Assembly: GCA_002789915.1 (NCBI GenBank)
Contig: PFUD01000161.1
Coordinates: forward strand, 1 to 35,198
DNA: 35,198 bases
Reading direction: 5' to 3'
Origin: Comamonadaceae bacterium CG_4_9_14_3_um_filter_60_33
GTDB taxonomy: Bacteria > Pseudomonadota > Gammaproteobacteria > Burkholderiales > Burkholderiaceae_C
Below, piece by piece: positions 17,454 to 26,426 of this stretch (positions are counted from its first letter, which is position 1; each line of letters opens with the position of its first letter). Below the pieces are notes generated by a model. The model had not been told where the DNA came from, did no database searches, and was given only the letters and a program-made list of their open reading frames with translations. Made by a program: the position numbers and the translations under genes.

Positions 17454-18908
17454 TTAGCCTCCCAGCATGCTGGCCGCTTGCACGTACCAGCCGTTCAAAT
17501 AAGGCGGAATAAACAGACCCAAAACCAACGCCAGCGCCAGGTGCACAAACACCGGGATCAGGGCCGGCGGATGCGCCAGCGGCTTTAACGTGGTGTCGCC
17601 AAACACCATCGGCAAGACCCGGATCAGAATCGAAGCAAAGGCGATGCCGAGTCCCAAAAATAAAAACGGTGCCGCCCACGGTTGCTCGCGCATGGCGGTG
17701 GTCAGAATCAAAAATTCACTGGCAAAAACGCCAAATGGCGGCATGCCCAAAATGGCCATCACGCTGAGCATCAAGCCCCAGCCCACGTTGGGGTTCACCT
17801 TGATCAGGCCACGAATCTCACTCATCACCTGAGTACCGGCTTTTTGTGTGGCGTGGCCCACGGTAAAGAAGATGGCCGACTTGACCAGTGAGTGCACGGT
17901 CATGTGCAGCAGCCCGGCAAAATTAGCCACCGGCCCGCCCATGCCAAAGGCAAAAGTGATCATGCCCATGTGCTCAATGCTCGAATACGAAAACATGCGC
18001 TTGACGTCTTTTTGCCGCGACAAAAAGAACGCCGCCACAGTGACCGAGAGCAAACCAAAGCCCATCATCAACTGGCCCGCCATGTTGTTGTCAAGGGCGC
18101 CGTCGGTGAGCACTTTGCAGCGCAGCACCGCGTACATGGCCACGTTGAGCAGCAGTCCAGAGAGCACCGCCGACACCGGTGTCGGGCCTTCGGCATGCGC
18201 GTCGGGCAGCCAACTGTGCAATGGCACCATGCCAATCTTGGTGCCGTAGCCAATCAGCAAGAAGACAAACGCCAGCGTGATGATGGTTGGGTCAAGCTGA
18301 CCCTTGACGTCGTTGAGGTTGGTCCACAGCAGCGTGGCATGCTCGGGGCCAAGCACTTTTTCGGCCGCCATGTACAACAAGATGGTGCCAAACAGCGCCT
18401 GCGCAATGCCGACCCCGCACAAGATGAAATATTTCCAGGCGGCCTCCAGGCTGGCCGTGGTGCGGTACACGCTGACCAGCAGCACGGTGGTCAGCGTGGC
18501 GGCTTCCATGGCGACCCAGATGATGCCGAGGTTGTTGGTGGTAAAGCCCAACAGCATGGTGAAGCTGAACAACTGGTACATGCTGTGGTACAGCCGCATA
18601 CGCGGCGGTGTCATCTTGCCGTGGTCTTGCTCGATGCGCATGTAGGGGCGCGAAAAAATGGCCGTGGTCAGGCTGACAAAGGCGGTGAGCGTGACCAGGA
18701 ACACGTTGAGCGGGTCAATGTAAAACTGGTCGCGCCAGAGCAATTGCGGCCCGTCGTTGATGATTTGCGCGGTGAGCACGCACGCGGCCAAAAAAGTCAG
18801 CAGACTGAAAACGACGTTGACATCGCGAGCGTAGCCGCGGTGACCGGTCAGGGCCAGCACCATGCCACCCAACAGCGGTGCGCCAAGAACAAAATAAAGG
18901 GCGTGCAT
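17454..18908 (-). CDS. hyfF: HyfF-like antiporter-type membrane subunit (NuoL/M/N family)
   Basis: This 484-residue polytopic protein of the proton-conducting antiporter family has about 13-14 spans. The signature loop GYGTKIGMVPLHSWLPDAHAEGPTPVSAVLSG carries the conserved Lys and His of the proton channel, and WVAMEAATLTTVLLV carries the conserved Glu. LYHSMYQLFSFTMLLGF fits HyfF. ATG 18908 is preferred because AGGAAG lies about 9 bp upstream; an in-frame TTG at 18914 would overlap hyfE. It probably forms one of two ion-translocating subunits in the complex. Confidence 0.92.
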   Translation of the reverse strand: MHALYFVLGAPLLGGMVLALTGHRGYARDVNVVFSLLTFLAACVLTAQIINDGPQLLWRDQFYIDPLNVFLVTLTAFVSLTTAIFSRPYMRIEQDHGKMTPPRMRLYHSMYQLFSFTMLLGFTTNNLGIIWVAMEAATLTTVLLVSVYRTTASLEAAWKYFILCGVGIAQALFGTILLYMAAEKVLGPEHATLLWTNLNDVKGQLDPTIITLAFVFLLIGYGTKIGMVPLHSWLPDAHAEGPTPVSAVLSGLLLNVAMYAVLRCKVLTDGALDNNMAGQLMMGFGLLSVTVAAFFLSRQKDVKRMFSYSSIEHMGMITFAFGMGGPVANFAGLLHMTVHSLVKSAIFFTVGHATQKAGTQVMSEIRGLIKVNPNVGWGLMLSVMAILGMPPFGVFASEFLILTTAMREQPWAAPFLFLGLGIAFASILIRVLPMVFGDTTLKPLAHPPALIPVFVHLALALVLGLFIPPYLNGWYVQAASMLGG

Positions 18909-18910
18909 GG

Positions 18911-19573
18911 TCAATCTTCCTTGAGGGCTTCAAGGTTGTGAATATCCAGCGTGTCAAATTTCTCGCGAATCTGGAACATGAACACGCCCAAAATCAGCAC
19001 CCCCACCAGCACGTCCAGCGCAATGCCAAACTCGACGATCATGGGCATGCCGTTGGTGACAGCGGTGGCCGCAAAAATGAGGCCGTTTTCCATCGACAGG
19101 AAGCCGATCACCTGCGGCACCGCCTTGGAGCGCGTGATCATCATCATGAAGGACAACAAAATGCAGGCCAGCGCTATACCGAGCGAGCCGCCGGCCAGCG
19201 AGCTCGACAGCCGTGACACTGGCAGCGCCAGGCTGAACGCCAGAATCACCAGACCAATGCCAACCAACATGACGGTCGGCACGTTGAGCAAGGTTTCGAC
19301 GTCCCAGCGCACATTGAGCTTGCGAATCACGCGGTGCAGCATCCAGGGAATAAAAATCACCTTGAGCACCAGCGTCAGCGCCCCTGACACATACAGGTCG
19401 GGCTGATTGGTGGCGTAGCCCAGCAAAAACGAGGCAGCCACCAGCGTGGCACCCTGAATCATGAACAAATTGATCAGCGTGACAATGCGGCGCTGCGAAA
19501 TCATGGCGAACGACAGCAGCAAAATCAGCGTGGCAAACAGGTTGATCAGTTGCGGGGCAAATTTGACAATCAT
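18911..19573 (-). CDS. hyfE: HyfE-like membrane subunit (NuoK-like)
   Basis: This 220-residue hydrophobic protein with about 6-7 spans matches HyfE, whose C-terminal half is NuoK-like: the segment QVIGFLSMENGLIFAAT holds the membrane glutamate typical of NuoK/MrpC, and EFGIALDVLVGVLILGVFMF follows. The N-terminal half is specific to the Hyf type. ATG 19573 overlaps the hyfC stop (ATGA), and the protein's stop lies 2 bp before the hyfF ATG. It should connect the NuoH-like subunit to the antiporter-like arm. Confidence 0.9.
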   Translation of the reverse strand: MIVKFAPQLINLFATLILLLSFAMISQRRIVTLINLFMIQGATLVAASFLLGYATNQPDLYVSGALTLVLKVIFIPWMLHRVIRKLNVRWDVETLLNVPTVMLVGIGLVILAFSLALPVSRLSSSLAGGSLGIALACILLSFMMMITRSKAVPQVIGFLSMENGLIFAATAVTNGMPMIVEFGIALDVLVGVLILGVFMFQIREKFDTLDIHNLEALKED

Positions 19574-20520
19574 CCGACCCCCAGCAAGACGTTGACCAAC
19601 AGCCCCAGCACCGACAGCAAAAAGGCCGTGCCCAAGAATTCTGGCACCCGGAAAATGCGCATCTTGGCGCTCAGGGTTTCGATCACGGCCAGCAAAAAGC
19701 CGCCAATGGCGAGCTTGAACAACAACACCGGCAACGCCAGCAGCAAGGCCAGCGGCGAATTGGCCTCGGCCACACCCCAGGGGAAGAAGATCGCCAGGCC
19801 GGCGCATGAGTAGGCGAACAGCTTGAGGCTGGCGGCCCACTCCAACAAGGCCAAATGGCGCGCCGAGTACTCCAGGATCATCGCCTCGTGGATCATGGTG
19901 AGCTCCAGGTGGGTGTCGGGGTTGTCCACCGGCACGCGGGCGTTTTCGGCCAAAGACACCATGGTGAAGGCCACGCCAGCCAGCAGCAGGCTGGGGTAAA
20001 TGGCAAATTCACGGTGGGCCAGGGTCTCAACAATGGTGGTGAGCGAGGTGGAACGTGTGATCATCGAGGCGCAAAAGAGCACCATCAGCAAGGCCGGCTC
20101 AGCCAGAAACCCGACCAGCATTTCCCGCCGTGCCCCAAGTGACCCAAAAGCGGTACCCACGTCCATGGCGGCCAGTGAAATAAAGACACGCGCCAGCGCA
20201 AACAAGCCCACCAGTGCAATCGCATCGGCCGCCGGTGACAGCGGCAAATCGGTGGACAGCGTGGGGATGATGGCGCAAGCCAGCAGCATGCAACTAAAAA
20301 TGATGTAGGGCGCGGTGCGGTACAAAGACGAGGCGTGCTCGGCCATTACCGACTCTTTGTTGAACAGCTTGTGCAGCATGCGGTAGGGCTGCAACAACCC
20401 CGGTGCCGACTTGTTTTGCAGCCGGGCGCGCCACTGGTTAACCCAGCCGGTCAGCAACGGCGCCAGCACCAGCGCCATGACCAGCGCCAGCAATTGCGAT
20501 AACGCGCCAAGCCAGCTCAT
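19570..20520 (-). CDS. hyfC: HyfC-like membrane subunit (NuoH family)
   Basis: This 316-residue protein with about 8 spans is of the NuoH/HycD/HyfC family, which anchors the soluble module and sits by the quinone or coupling site. Family signatures are seen: GLLQPYRMLHKLFNKESV in the first cytoplasmic loop, and ENARVPVDNPDTHLELTMIHEAM with the acidic coupling residues. ATG 20520 overlaps the hyfB stop (ATGA), and its own stop overlaps the hyfE start, so hyfB-hyfC-hyfE are translationally coupled. Confidence 0.93.
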   Translation of the reverse strand: MSWLGALSQLLALVMALVLAPLLTGWVNQWRARLQNKSAPGLLQPYRMLHKLFNKESVMAEHASSLYRTAPYIIFSCMLLACAIIPTLSTDLPLSPAADAIALVGLFALARVFISLAAMDVGTAFGSLGARREMLVGFLAEPALLMVLFCASMITRSTSLTTIVETLAHREFAIYPSLLLAGVAFTMVSLAENARVPVDNPDTHLELTMIHEAMILEYSARHLALLEWAASLKLFAYSCAGLAIFFPWGVAEANSPLALLLALPVLLFKLAIGGFLLAVIETLSAKMRIFRVPEFLGTAFLLSVLGLLVNVLLGVG

Positions 20521-22541
20521 CGCTTCACCGCCAGCAAGACCACGATCAGCGTGACAAAGCTGTACATCAGATAGACCGCAATGCGGCCCTGCTGCAGCAG
20601 GCCAACCACCCTGGAGATGCGCTCGACCAGCCGGGCCACCGGCAAATAGAGCCAGTACCACAGCGGGTCTTCCACCGTGACCTTATAGCTCGGTTGCACG
20701 TCGAATGCACTCGGCAACTCGCGCTTCATGCGAAAGAATGGCGCAAAAATTTGCCGGATCGGCTGGCCAAAACCCTCGGCGGTATCTTGCATGCGCGCCG
20801 TTTGCCATGGGTAGCCGCAGTCCCAAGGCGGCACCCGGCGCAGGCGCCCATGGTAGAGCTTGCGGACCAGAAAAAACGCCAGTCCCATACTGGCCAGCAC
20901 GCCCAGCAAAAAGATGGCCGGTGCGTAGCTGGCGCGCTCAATACTGACTGGTACCAGCAACCAGCTGCTGTCGGCCAGCGTGTGCGCCAGTCCGGTGCCC
21001 ACTAGTAGCTTGGTGATGGGGTCGATCAGGGCAATGACTTGGCTCGGCATCAGGCCCAGCACCACACAGCCCAGCACTAGCCACACCATGCCCAGGCGCT
21101 CCCAGGGGCCGGCGTCATGCGCGTGCGCCAGGTTTTCCTCGCGCGGCTGACCCAGAAAAATGACACCGAAGTATTTGACCATGGTGTAGCCCGAAAGCGC
21201 CGCGATCAGCGCGATCAGCGCCGCCATCACCGGCACCAGCATGTCCAGGAACGAACTCGGCAGGCCGGTGGTGAACAAAAAGCTTTGCAGCAGCAGCCAT
21301 TCGGCGATGAAGCCACCAAAGGGCGGCAGGCCGGCACAAGCCAGCACCCCGATCAGCGTCGGCCAGGCCACCCAGGGCATGTAGCGCATCAGGCCGCCGA
21401 GCTTGCCCAGACTGCGTTCGCCAGTGGCGTGCATCACCGCGCCGGTGCTGCAAAACAGCAGGCTCTTGAAAAAGGCGTGGGCCAGCATGTGGTACATCGC
21501 GGCGGTCAGCGCCAATGCCGACAAGGCTTTCATGTCGTAGGCCATGAACAGCAACGACAAACCAAGACCGGCGCAGATCAAGCCGATATTTTCAATGCTT
21601 GAATAGGCCAGCAGGCGTTTCATTTCCACCTGCACGGTCGAGAACACCACGCCGAACAGCGCAGTGAGCAGGCCCACGCCCATCAGCAGCACGCCCCACC
21701 ACCAGATTTGATCCTGCAGCAGGTCGAAGCTCACGCGCAAAATGCCGTACAGGGCAATCTTGAGCATGACACCGCTCATCAGGGCAGACACGGGCGATGG
21801 TGCTGCAGGATGGGCCTCAGGCAGCCAGATGTGCAGCGGCAACAGCCCTGCTTTGGCCCCAAAGCCAAAGACGGCAAGCACAAAAGCAGTCGACGCCCAA
21901 AACGGTGACAGGCTTTGTGACCGCATGTTGGCAAAAGTGTAATCACCAGTGTTGGCTTGCAACAGACCAAAACACAGCAGGATAGCCAGCGCACCGACAT
22001 GAGCCACCAGAATGTAAAGATAGCCGGCGTTGCGAATTTCAGGAATGCGGTGGTTGGAGATGACCAAAAAGAACGATGACATCGCCATGGTTTCCCAAGC
22101 CACCATGAAAATGTAGGCATCATCGGCCAGTAACACCATGACCAGACTGGCCAGAAACACGTGGTATTCCAGACACATCAGGCCTGGCGGCGTGCCCTCA
22201 CCCTGACGAAAATAACCCGCAGCAAAGATAGAGACACCGGCCGAAACGCCGCTGATCAAGATCAAAAAGAAAGCTGACAGGCTGTCAAGCCGCAAATGGA
22301 ACGGCAGTTGCGGCAGACCCAGCGGCAGGATGGCGACTTCCGGCCCGCTGAACACCGCACTCAGTGACACCGCCAGCAACAGTACCGAAAAAACCGCGCC
22401 AATGGGAAACAGCACGATGGCGACAAACCTGAAGCGCCGCAGCGCCAGCACGCCCAGCACGCCAATGAGCAACCAGGCCACCACCACGACCAGTACCCAG
22501 TCCAGATGGACCCAGGTTGCAGGGTGGAGAAAAGAAGTCAT
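20517..22541 (-). CDS. hyfB: HyfB-like antiporter-type membrane subunit (NuoL/M/N family)
   Basis: This 674-residue protein is the first gene of the operon. It has the antiporter core with VAWETMAMSSFFLV (conserved Glu) and FGAKAGLLPLHIWLPEAHPAAPSPVSALMSG (conserved Lys and His), then AMYHMLAHAFFKSLLF. A long C-terminal extension (about residues 560-674) includes the cytoplasmic segment WDCGYPWQTARMQDTAEGFGQP and a last span, typical of HyfB/HycC. Its start lies 112 bp from the divergent DUF3460 gene. No strong ribosome site or promoter was recognised for it in that gap. Confidence 0.93.
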   Translation of the reverse strand: MTSFLHPATWVHLDWVLVVVVAWLLIGVLGVLALRRFRFVAIVLFPIGAVFSVLLLAVSLSAVFSGPEVAILPLGLPQLPFHLRLDSLSAFFLILISGVSAGVSIFAAGYFRQGEGTPPGLMCLEYHVFLASLVMVLLADDAYIFMVAWETMAMSSFFLVISNHRIPEIRNAGYLYILVAHVGALAILLCFGLLQANTGDYTFANMRSQSLSPFWASTAFVLAVFGFGAKAGLLPLHIWLPEAHPAAPSPVSALMSGVMLKIALYGILRVSFDLLQDQIWWWGVLLMGVGLLTALFGVVFSTVQVEMKRLLAYSSIENIGLICAGLGLSLLFMAYDMKALSALALTAAMYHMLAHAFFKSLLFCSTGAVMHATGERSLGKLGGLMRYMPWVAWPTLIGVLACAGLPPFGGFIAEWLLLQSFLFTTGLPSSFLDMLVPVMAALIALIAALSGYTMVKYFGVIFLGQPREENLAHAHDAGPWERLGMVWLVLGCVVLGLMPSQVIALIDPITKLLVGTGLAHTLADSSWLLVPVSIERASYAPAIFLLGVLASMGLAFFLVRKLYHGRLRRVPPWDCGYPWQTARMQDTAEGFGQPIRQIFAPFFRMKRELPSAFDVQPSYKVTVEDPLWYWLYLPVARLVERISRVVGLLQQGRIAVYLMYSFVTLIVVLLAVKR

Positions 22542-22627
22542 AAGTCAGGCGGGGCATCACGGTGAATAAGGGTGGGGATGTTACACCCGCCCTCACGCGT
22601 CCAAAGCCAACTCCCCGGCGCGCACCG

Positions 22628-22650
22628 TTAGAATGCCGAAAAGAGGTATT
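22628..22650 (+). promoter_or_regulatory. Ribosome binding site and possible -10 for the DUF3460 gene
   Basis: AAGAGGT (22641-22647) lies 6 bp before ATG 22654 and fixes that start over an in-frame ATG at 22633. TAGAAT (22629-22634) could be a -10 box, but no good -35 was found at the right distance. Confidence 0.4.
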
Positions 22651-22653
22651 TTT

Positions 22654-22860
22654 ATGAGCATTTTTTACCGCCCCCTGTACCAATCCGATGCCACCCAGTT
22701 CATCGATCAACTCATAACCAAGGATCCCGGCATCGCAGTCCGCCAGCGCGAAGGCCGTAAATTGCTGTGGGACAAGCCAGTCAACCGCGAAGCTTGGGAA
22801 GAGTACCGCGCCGCGCGGGTCGCGCAAAAGCCGTACGTCTACTCGACCGAAGGCAAATAA
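22654..22860 (+). CDS. DUF3460 small protein
   Basis: This 68-residue protein contains YRPLYQSDATQFIDQL, REGRKLLWDKP and a C-terminal QKPYVYSTEGK, all fitting DUF3460, a small family of unknown function in Betaproteobacteria that is commonly found just before scpA. It is soluble and charged, with no signal peptide or cysteine. The start at 22654 is set by the ribosome site AGAGGT. It is divergent from hyfB and precedes scpA by 65 bp. Confidence 0.85.
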   Translation: MSIFYRPLYQSDATQFIDQLITKDPGIAVRQREGRKLLWDKPVNREAWEEYRAARVAQKPYVYSTEGK

Positions 22861-22874
22861 TCTCCAAACCTGTA

Positions 22875-22911
22875 GCCCTTGTGAGCAAGGGCCCTTGGCT
22901 ATCCCGATAGC
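22875..22911. repeat. Double hairpin, candidate dispersed palindromic repeat before scpA
   Basis: Two adjacent perfect hairpins fill the DUF3460-scpA gap: GCCCTTG-TGAG-CAAGGGC (22875-22892, 7-bp stem) and GCTATC-CC-GATAGC (22898-22911, 6-bp stem). The layout, with TAGCCCTTG..CAAGGGC followed by GGCTAT, resembles a palindromic repeat I associate with Comamonadaceae intergenic regions. That link is from memory; no second copy was found here. It could weaken read-through into scpA. Confidence 0.6.
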
Positions 22912-22925
22912 ACACCACTCCCTCT

Positions 22926-23774
22926 ATGGTTGACACCGCCACGCTCGAAGCTGGCAACAGCTTGACCCTGGCCGATATGCCCATGGTGATTGACCAAGTC
23001 GCTGTGGCGCGCCTCTATGGCGAACCGCTTTTTGCCATGCCGCAGGATTTGTACATTCCGCCCGATGCGCTGGAGGTTTTTCTGGAAGCCTTCGAGGGTC
23101 CGCTGGACTTGCTGCTGTACCTGATTCGCAAACAAAACTTCAATATTCTCGACATCCCCATGGCCGGGCTGACGCGCCAGTACCTCACCTACGTGGAAGA
23201 AATTCGCCACCGCAACCTGGAACTCGCCGCCGAGTACCTGCTGATGGCAGCGATGCTGATCGAAATCAAGTCGCGCATGCTGCTGCCGCCCAAGCGTGTG
23301 GCAGATGGCCAGGATGCCGAAGACCCGCGCGCCGAGCTGGTGCGCCGCCTGCTGGAGTACGAGCAAATGAAACTGGCCGCCGCCCGGCTCAACGACATGC
23401 CCCAGCTAGGACGTGATTTTTTGCGCGCCCAGGTTTACATCGAGCAGTCGCTGGCACCCCGCTTTCCGACGGTCGCCCTGATTGATTTGCAACAGGCCTG
23501 GCAGGCCATTTTGCAGCGCGCCACGCTGGTGCAGCGCCACAAAATCACCCGCGAAGAGCTCTCGGTGCGCGAGCACATGAGCCAGGTGCTAAAAAAATTG
23601 CAGGGCCGCCGCTTTGTCGAGTTCGAAACTTTGTTTGACCCAAGAAAGGGCGCGCCGGTGCTGGTTGTCACCTTCATCGCGCTGCTGGAACTGGCCAAGG
23701 AAACCCTGATCGATATCACCCAGGCCGAAGCCTTTGCACCCATTTACGTGCGGCTGGCCTACACCCCCTCTTAA
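22926..23774 (+). CDS. scpA: Segregation and condensation protein A
   Basis: This 282-residue kleisin of the bacterial SMC complex has FEGPLDLLLYLIRKQNFNILDI (about residues 56-77), the family's N-terminal SMC-neck-binding helix, then YLTYVEEI and LAAEYLLMAAMLIEIKSRMLLP. A C-terminal winged-helix region includes QGRRFVEFETLFDP. It compacts and segregates the chromosome with SMC and ScpB. The first 50 residues precede the conserved domain and the start is not certain: ATG 22926 has no clear ribosome site, and ATG at residue 18 is an alternative. Confidence 0.93.
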   Translation: MVDTATLEAGNSLTLADMPMVIDQVAVARLYGEPLFAMPQDLYIPPDALEVFLEAFEGPLDLLLYLIRKQNFNILDIPMAGLTRQYLTYVEEIRHRNLELAAEYLLMAAMLIEIKSRMLLPPKRVADGQDAEDPRAELVRRLLEYEQMKLAAARLNDMPQLGRDFLRAQVYIEQSLAPRFPTVALIDLQQAWQAILQRATLVQRHKITREELSVREHMSQVLKKLQGRRFVEFETLFDPRKGAPVLVVTFIALLELAKETLIDITQAEAFAPIYVRLAYTPS

Positions 23775-23792
23775 CCCCCACCGGAAGATCTC

Positions 23793-25394
23793 ATGCCGTC
23801 TCGTCAAACCACCCGTGCTCCTGCCACCCTTCACTTCGACGTGTTGATCGTCGGCAGTGGTCTGGCCGGACTCAGTTCCGCCCTGTTGCTGGCGCCCACC
23901 AAACGGGTCGCGGTCATCACCAAGCGCGCGGTTGCAGAAGGCTCCACCGGTTGGGCCCAGGGCGGTATTGCCGCAGTGTGGAGCGAGGACGACAGCTTTG
24001 ACGCCCACATTGCCGACACGCTGGTGGCCGGCGCCGGGCTGTGTGACCTGGCCGCCACCCGCCGGGTGGTGGAAAACGCGCCCCAGGCCATTGCCTGGTT
24101 GCAATCGCTGGGCGTGCCGTTTTCTACAGAAGACGGCCACCTGCACCTGACCCGCGAGGGCGGCCACAGCGCGCGGCGCATCGTGCACGTAACCGACGCC
24201 ACCGGTGCCGCCGTGCAGCGCACGCTGATTGAGCAGGTGAAAAAAACCCCCAACATCACGCTGTTTGAGCAGCACACGCTGGTGGACCTGATCACCACCG
24301 ACAAGCTCGGCCTGCCGGGCAAGCGCTGTCTGGGCCTGTATGCGCTCGACGAGGCCACCGACCAGGTACTCACTTTTGAAGCGCCGCAAACCATTTTGGC
24401 CACCGGCGGTGCCGGCAAGGTTTACCTTTTTACAACCAACCCCGACACGGCCACCGGCGACGGTATTGCTGCGGCCTGGCGCGCCGGCTGCCGGGTGCAA
24501 AACATGGAATTCATCCAGTTCCACCCCACTTGCCTGTACCACCCGCACGCCAAGTCGTTTTTGATCAGCGAAGCGGTGCGCGGCGAGGGCGGGCGCCTGC
24601 TGCTGCCCGATGGCACCCGCTTCATGCCCGCCCACGACGCGCGGCTGGAGCTGGCACCGCGCGACGTGGTGGCGCGCGCCATCGACTTCGAGATGAAAAA
24701 AGGCGGCCTGGACTGCGTCTATCTGGACATCTCGCACCAGCCCCTGAGCTTTTTGCAAGAGCACTTCCCCAATATTTACGCGCGCTGCCTGGAGCTCGGC
24801 ATCGACATCTCCAAACAGCCCATTCCGGTGGTGCCAGCGGCCCATTACACCTGCGGTGGCGTGCTGGCCGACCTGGAGGGGCGCACCGACCTGGACGGTT
24901 TGTATGCCATTGGCGAGACTGCCTGTAGCGGCCTGCACGGCGCCAACCGGCTGGCCAGCAACTCGCTGGTGGAATGCATGGTATTTGCCCGGGCGGGGGC
25001 CCAGGATATCGAACGCAGCACGCGCCAGCCCACAGCCACCCTGCCGGCCTGGGATGACAGCCGGGTCAGCGACCCTGACGAAATGGTGGTGATCTCGCAC
25101 AACTGGGACGAGCTGCGCCGCTTCATGTGGGACTACGTGGGCATTGTGCGCACCAACAAGCGGCTCAACCGTGCCGCCCACCGCATCGCCTTGCTGCAAT
25201 CCGAGATTCACGAGTTTTATTCCACCTTTCACGTCACCCGCGACCTGCTCGAACTGCGCAACCTGGTGCAGGTGGCCGACCTGATCGTGCGCAGCGCCCA
25301 GGCCCGCCACGAAAGCCGGGGCCTGCACTTCAGCCGCGACTACCCAGAGACGCTGGAGCAGGCTCTACCCACCACGCTGAGGCCGAAAGACTGA
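23793..25394 (+). CDS. nadB: L-aspartate oxidase
   Basis: This 533-residue flavoenzyme oxidises L-aspartate to iminoaspartate, the first step of de novo NAD synthesis. The FAD dinucleotide motif is [17 protein letters not shown] (GSGLAG, 21-26). Further family motifs are [13 protein letters not shown], the active-site region HHP-like [22 protein letters not shown] and [15 protein letters not shown]. The C-terminal helical domain is complete. GGAAG sits about 8 bp before ATG 23793, 18 bp after the scpA stop. Its usual partners nadA and nadC are not in the window. Confidence 0.96.
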   Translation: MPSRQTTRAPATLHFDVLIVGSGLAGLSSALLLAPTKRVAVITKRAVAEGSTGWAQGGIAAVWSEDDSFDAHIADTLVAGAGLCDLAATRRVVENAPQAIAWLQSLGVPFSTEDGHLHLTREGGHSARRIVHVTDATGAAVQRTLIEQVKKTPNITLFEQHTLVDLITTDKLGLPGKRCLGLYALDEATDQVLTFEAPQTILATGGAGKVYLFTTNPDTATGDGIAAAWRAGCRVQNMEFIQFHPTCLYHPHAKSFLISEAVRGEGGRLLLPDGTRFMPAHDARLELAPRDVVARAIDFEMKKGGLDCVYLDISHQPLSFLQEHFPNIYARCLELGIDISKQPIPVVPAAHYTCGGVLADLEGRTDLDGLYAIGETACSGLHGANRLASNSLVECMVFARAGAQDIERSTRQPTATLPAWDDSRVSDPDEMVVISHNWDELRRFMWDYVGIVRTNKRLNRAAHRIALLQSEIHEFYSTFHVTRDLLELRNLVQVADLIVRSAQARHESRGLHFSRDYPETLEQALPTTLRPKD

Positions 25395-25450
25395 TACTTG
25401 AAAGCCAGGGTCTGCGTTAGACTCGCGCCACATTTTTTGGGGAACGCCCG

Positions 25451-26350
25451 ATGAACCAGCCCGCCACACCAAGCGCCTCGCCTTACGGCACCTTGCCGCC
25501 TGCCAGCAGCCCCGCCCTGCGCAAACCAGTGAGCCTGCCGCGGCTGCTCGAAATGCATGCGCGCGCTGAAAAAATCACCATGCTCACGGCCTACGATGCC
25601 ACCTTCGCCGCCGTCGCCGATGCCGCCGGGGTGGACTGCATTTTGGTGGGGGATTCGCTGGGCATGGTGTGCCAGGGCTTGAGCAGCACCGTGGGTGTGT
25701 CACTGGAAACCATGCGCTACCACGTCGAAAGCGTCACGCGTGGCGTGCGCCGGGTGCAAGGCACCGCCTGGATCGTTGGCGACCTGCCTTACGGTACTTA
25801 TCAGGAATCCAAAGAGCAGGCGCTGCGCAGCGCCGCCGTGCTGATGCAGGCCGGCGCCCACATGGTCAAGCTCGAAGGCGGTGGCTGGACCACCGAGACC
25901 GTGCGCTTTTTGGTGGAGCGCGGCATTCCGGTCTGTGCCCACCTGGGGCTGACACCACAAACTGTGCACGCCCTGGGCGGCTACCGGGTGCAAGGCAAAA
26001 CCGTTGAATCGGCTGCCCTCATGAAACACCACGCGCATGCGCTGCAAGACGCCGGCGCCTCGCTGCTGGTGCTGGAAATGGTGCCCGCCGCGCTCTCGGC
26101 TGAGCTCACCGCTGAGCTGCCGCACTGCCCCACCATCGGCATCGGTGCCGGTAGCGGCACCGCCGGCCAGGTGCTGGTGTTGCACGACATGCTAGGGCTC
26201 AACTTGGGCAAAATGCCCAAGTTCGTGCGCAACTTCATGGCCGACCTGCCCGGCGTGCAAGGCCAGCACGGCATCAAGGCAGCCATGCAAGCCTATGTTG
26301 CCGCAGTGAAAAACGGCAGCTTTCCCAACAACGCGCTGCACGCCTGGTAG
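25451..26350 (+). CDS. panB: 3-methyl-2-oxobutanoate hydroxymethyltransferase
   Basis: This 299-residue barrel enzyme makes ketopantoate from ketoisovalerate and methylene-tetrahydrofolate, the first committed step of pantothenate synthesis. It has [17 protein letters not shown] and [11 protein letters not shown] with metal-binding Asp, the catalytic-Glu motif LVLEMVPA, and [17 protein letters not shown]. The N-terminal 25-30 residues are longer than in E. coli PanB. GGGGAA lies about 7 bp before ATG 25451. panC follows 76 bp later, and the two are consecutive parts of the pathway. Confidence 0.97.
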   Translation: MNQPATPSASPYGTLPPASSPALRKPVSLPRLLEMHARAEKITMLTAYDATFAAVADAAGVDCILVGDSLGMVCQGLSSTVGVSLETMRYHVESVTRGVRRVQGTAWIVGDLPYGTYQESKEQALRSAAVLMQAGAHMVKLEGGGWTTETVRFLVERGIPVCAHLGLTPQTVHALGGYRVQGKTVESAALMKHHAHALQDAGASLLVLEMVPAALSAELTAELPHCPTIGIGAGSGTAGQVLVLHDMLGLNLGKMPKFVRNFMADLPGVQGQHGIKAAMQAYVAAVKNGSFPNNALHAW

Positions 26351-26426
26351 CTTGTGCATCCACAATCAGTTGCGGACAGAGCAAATTTCACTTCGTGTAA
26401 ATCCTGGTCTGTCTCCCCAAATTTTC

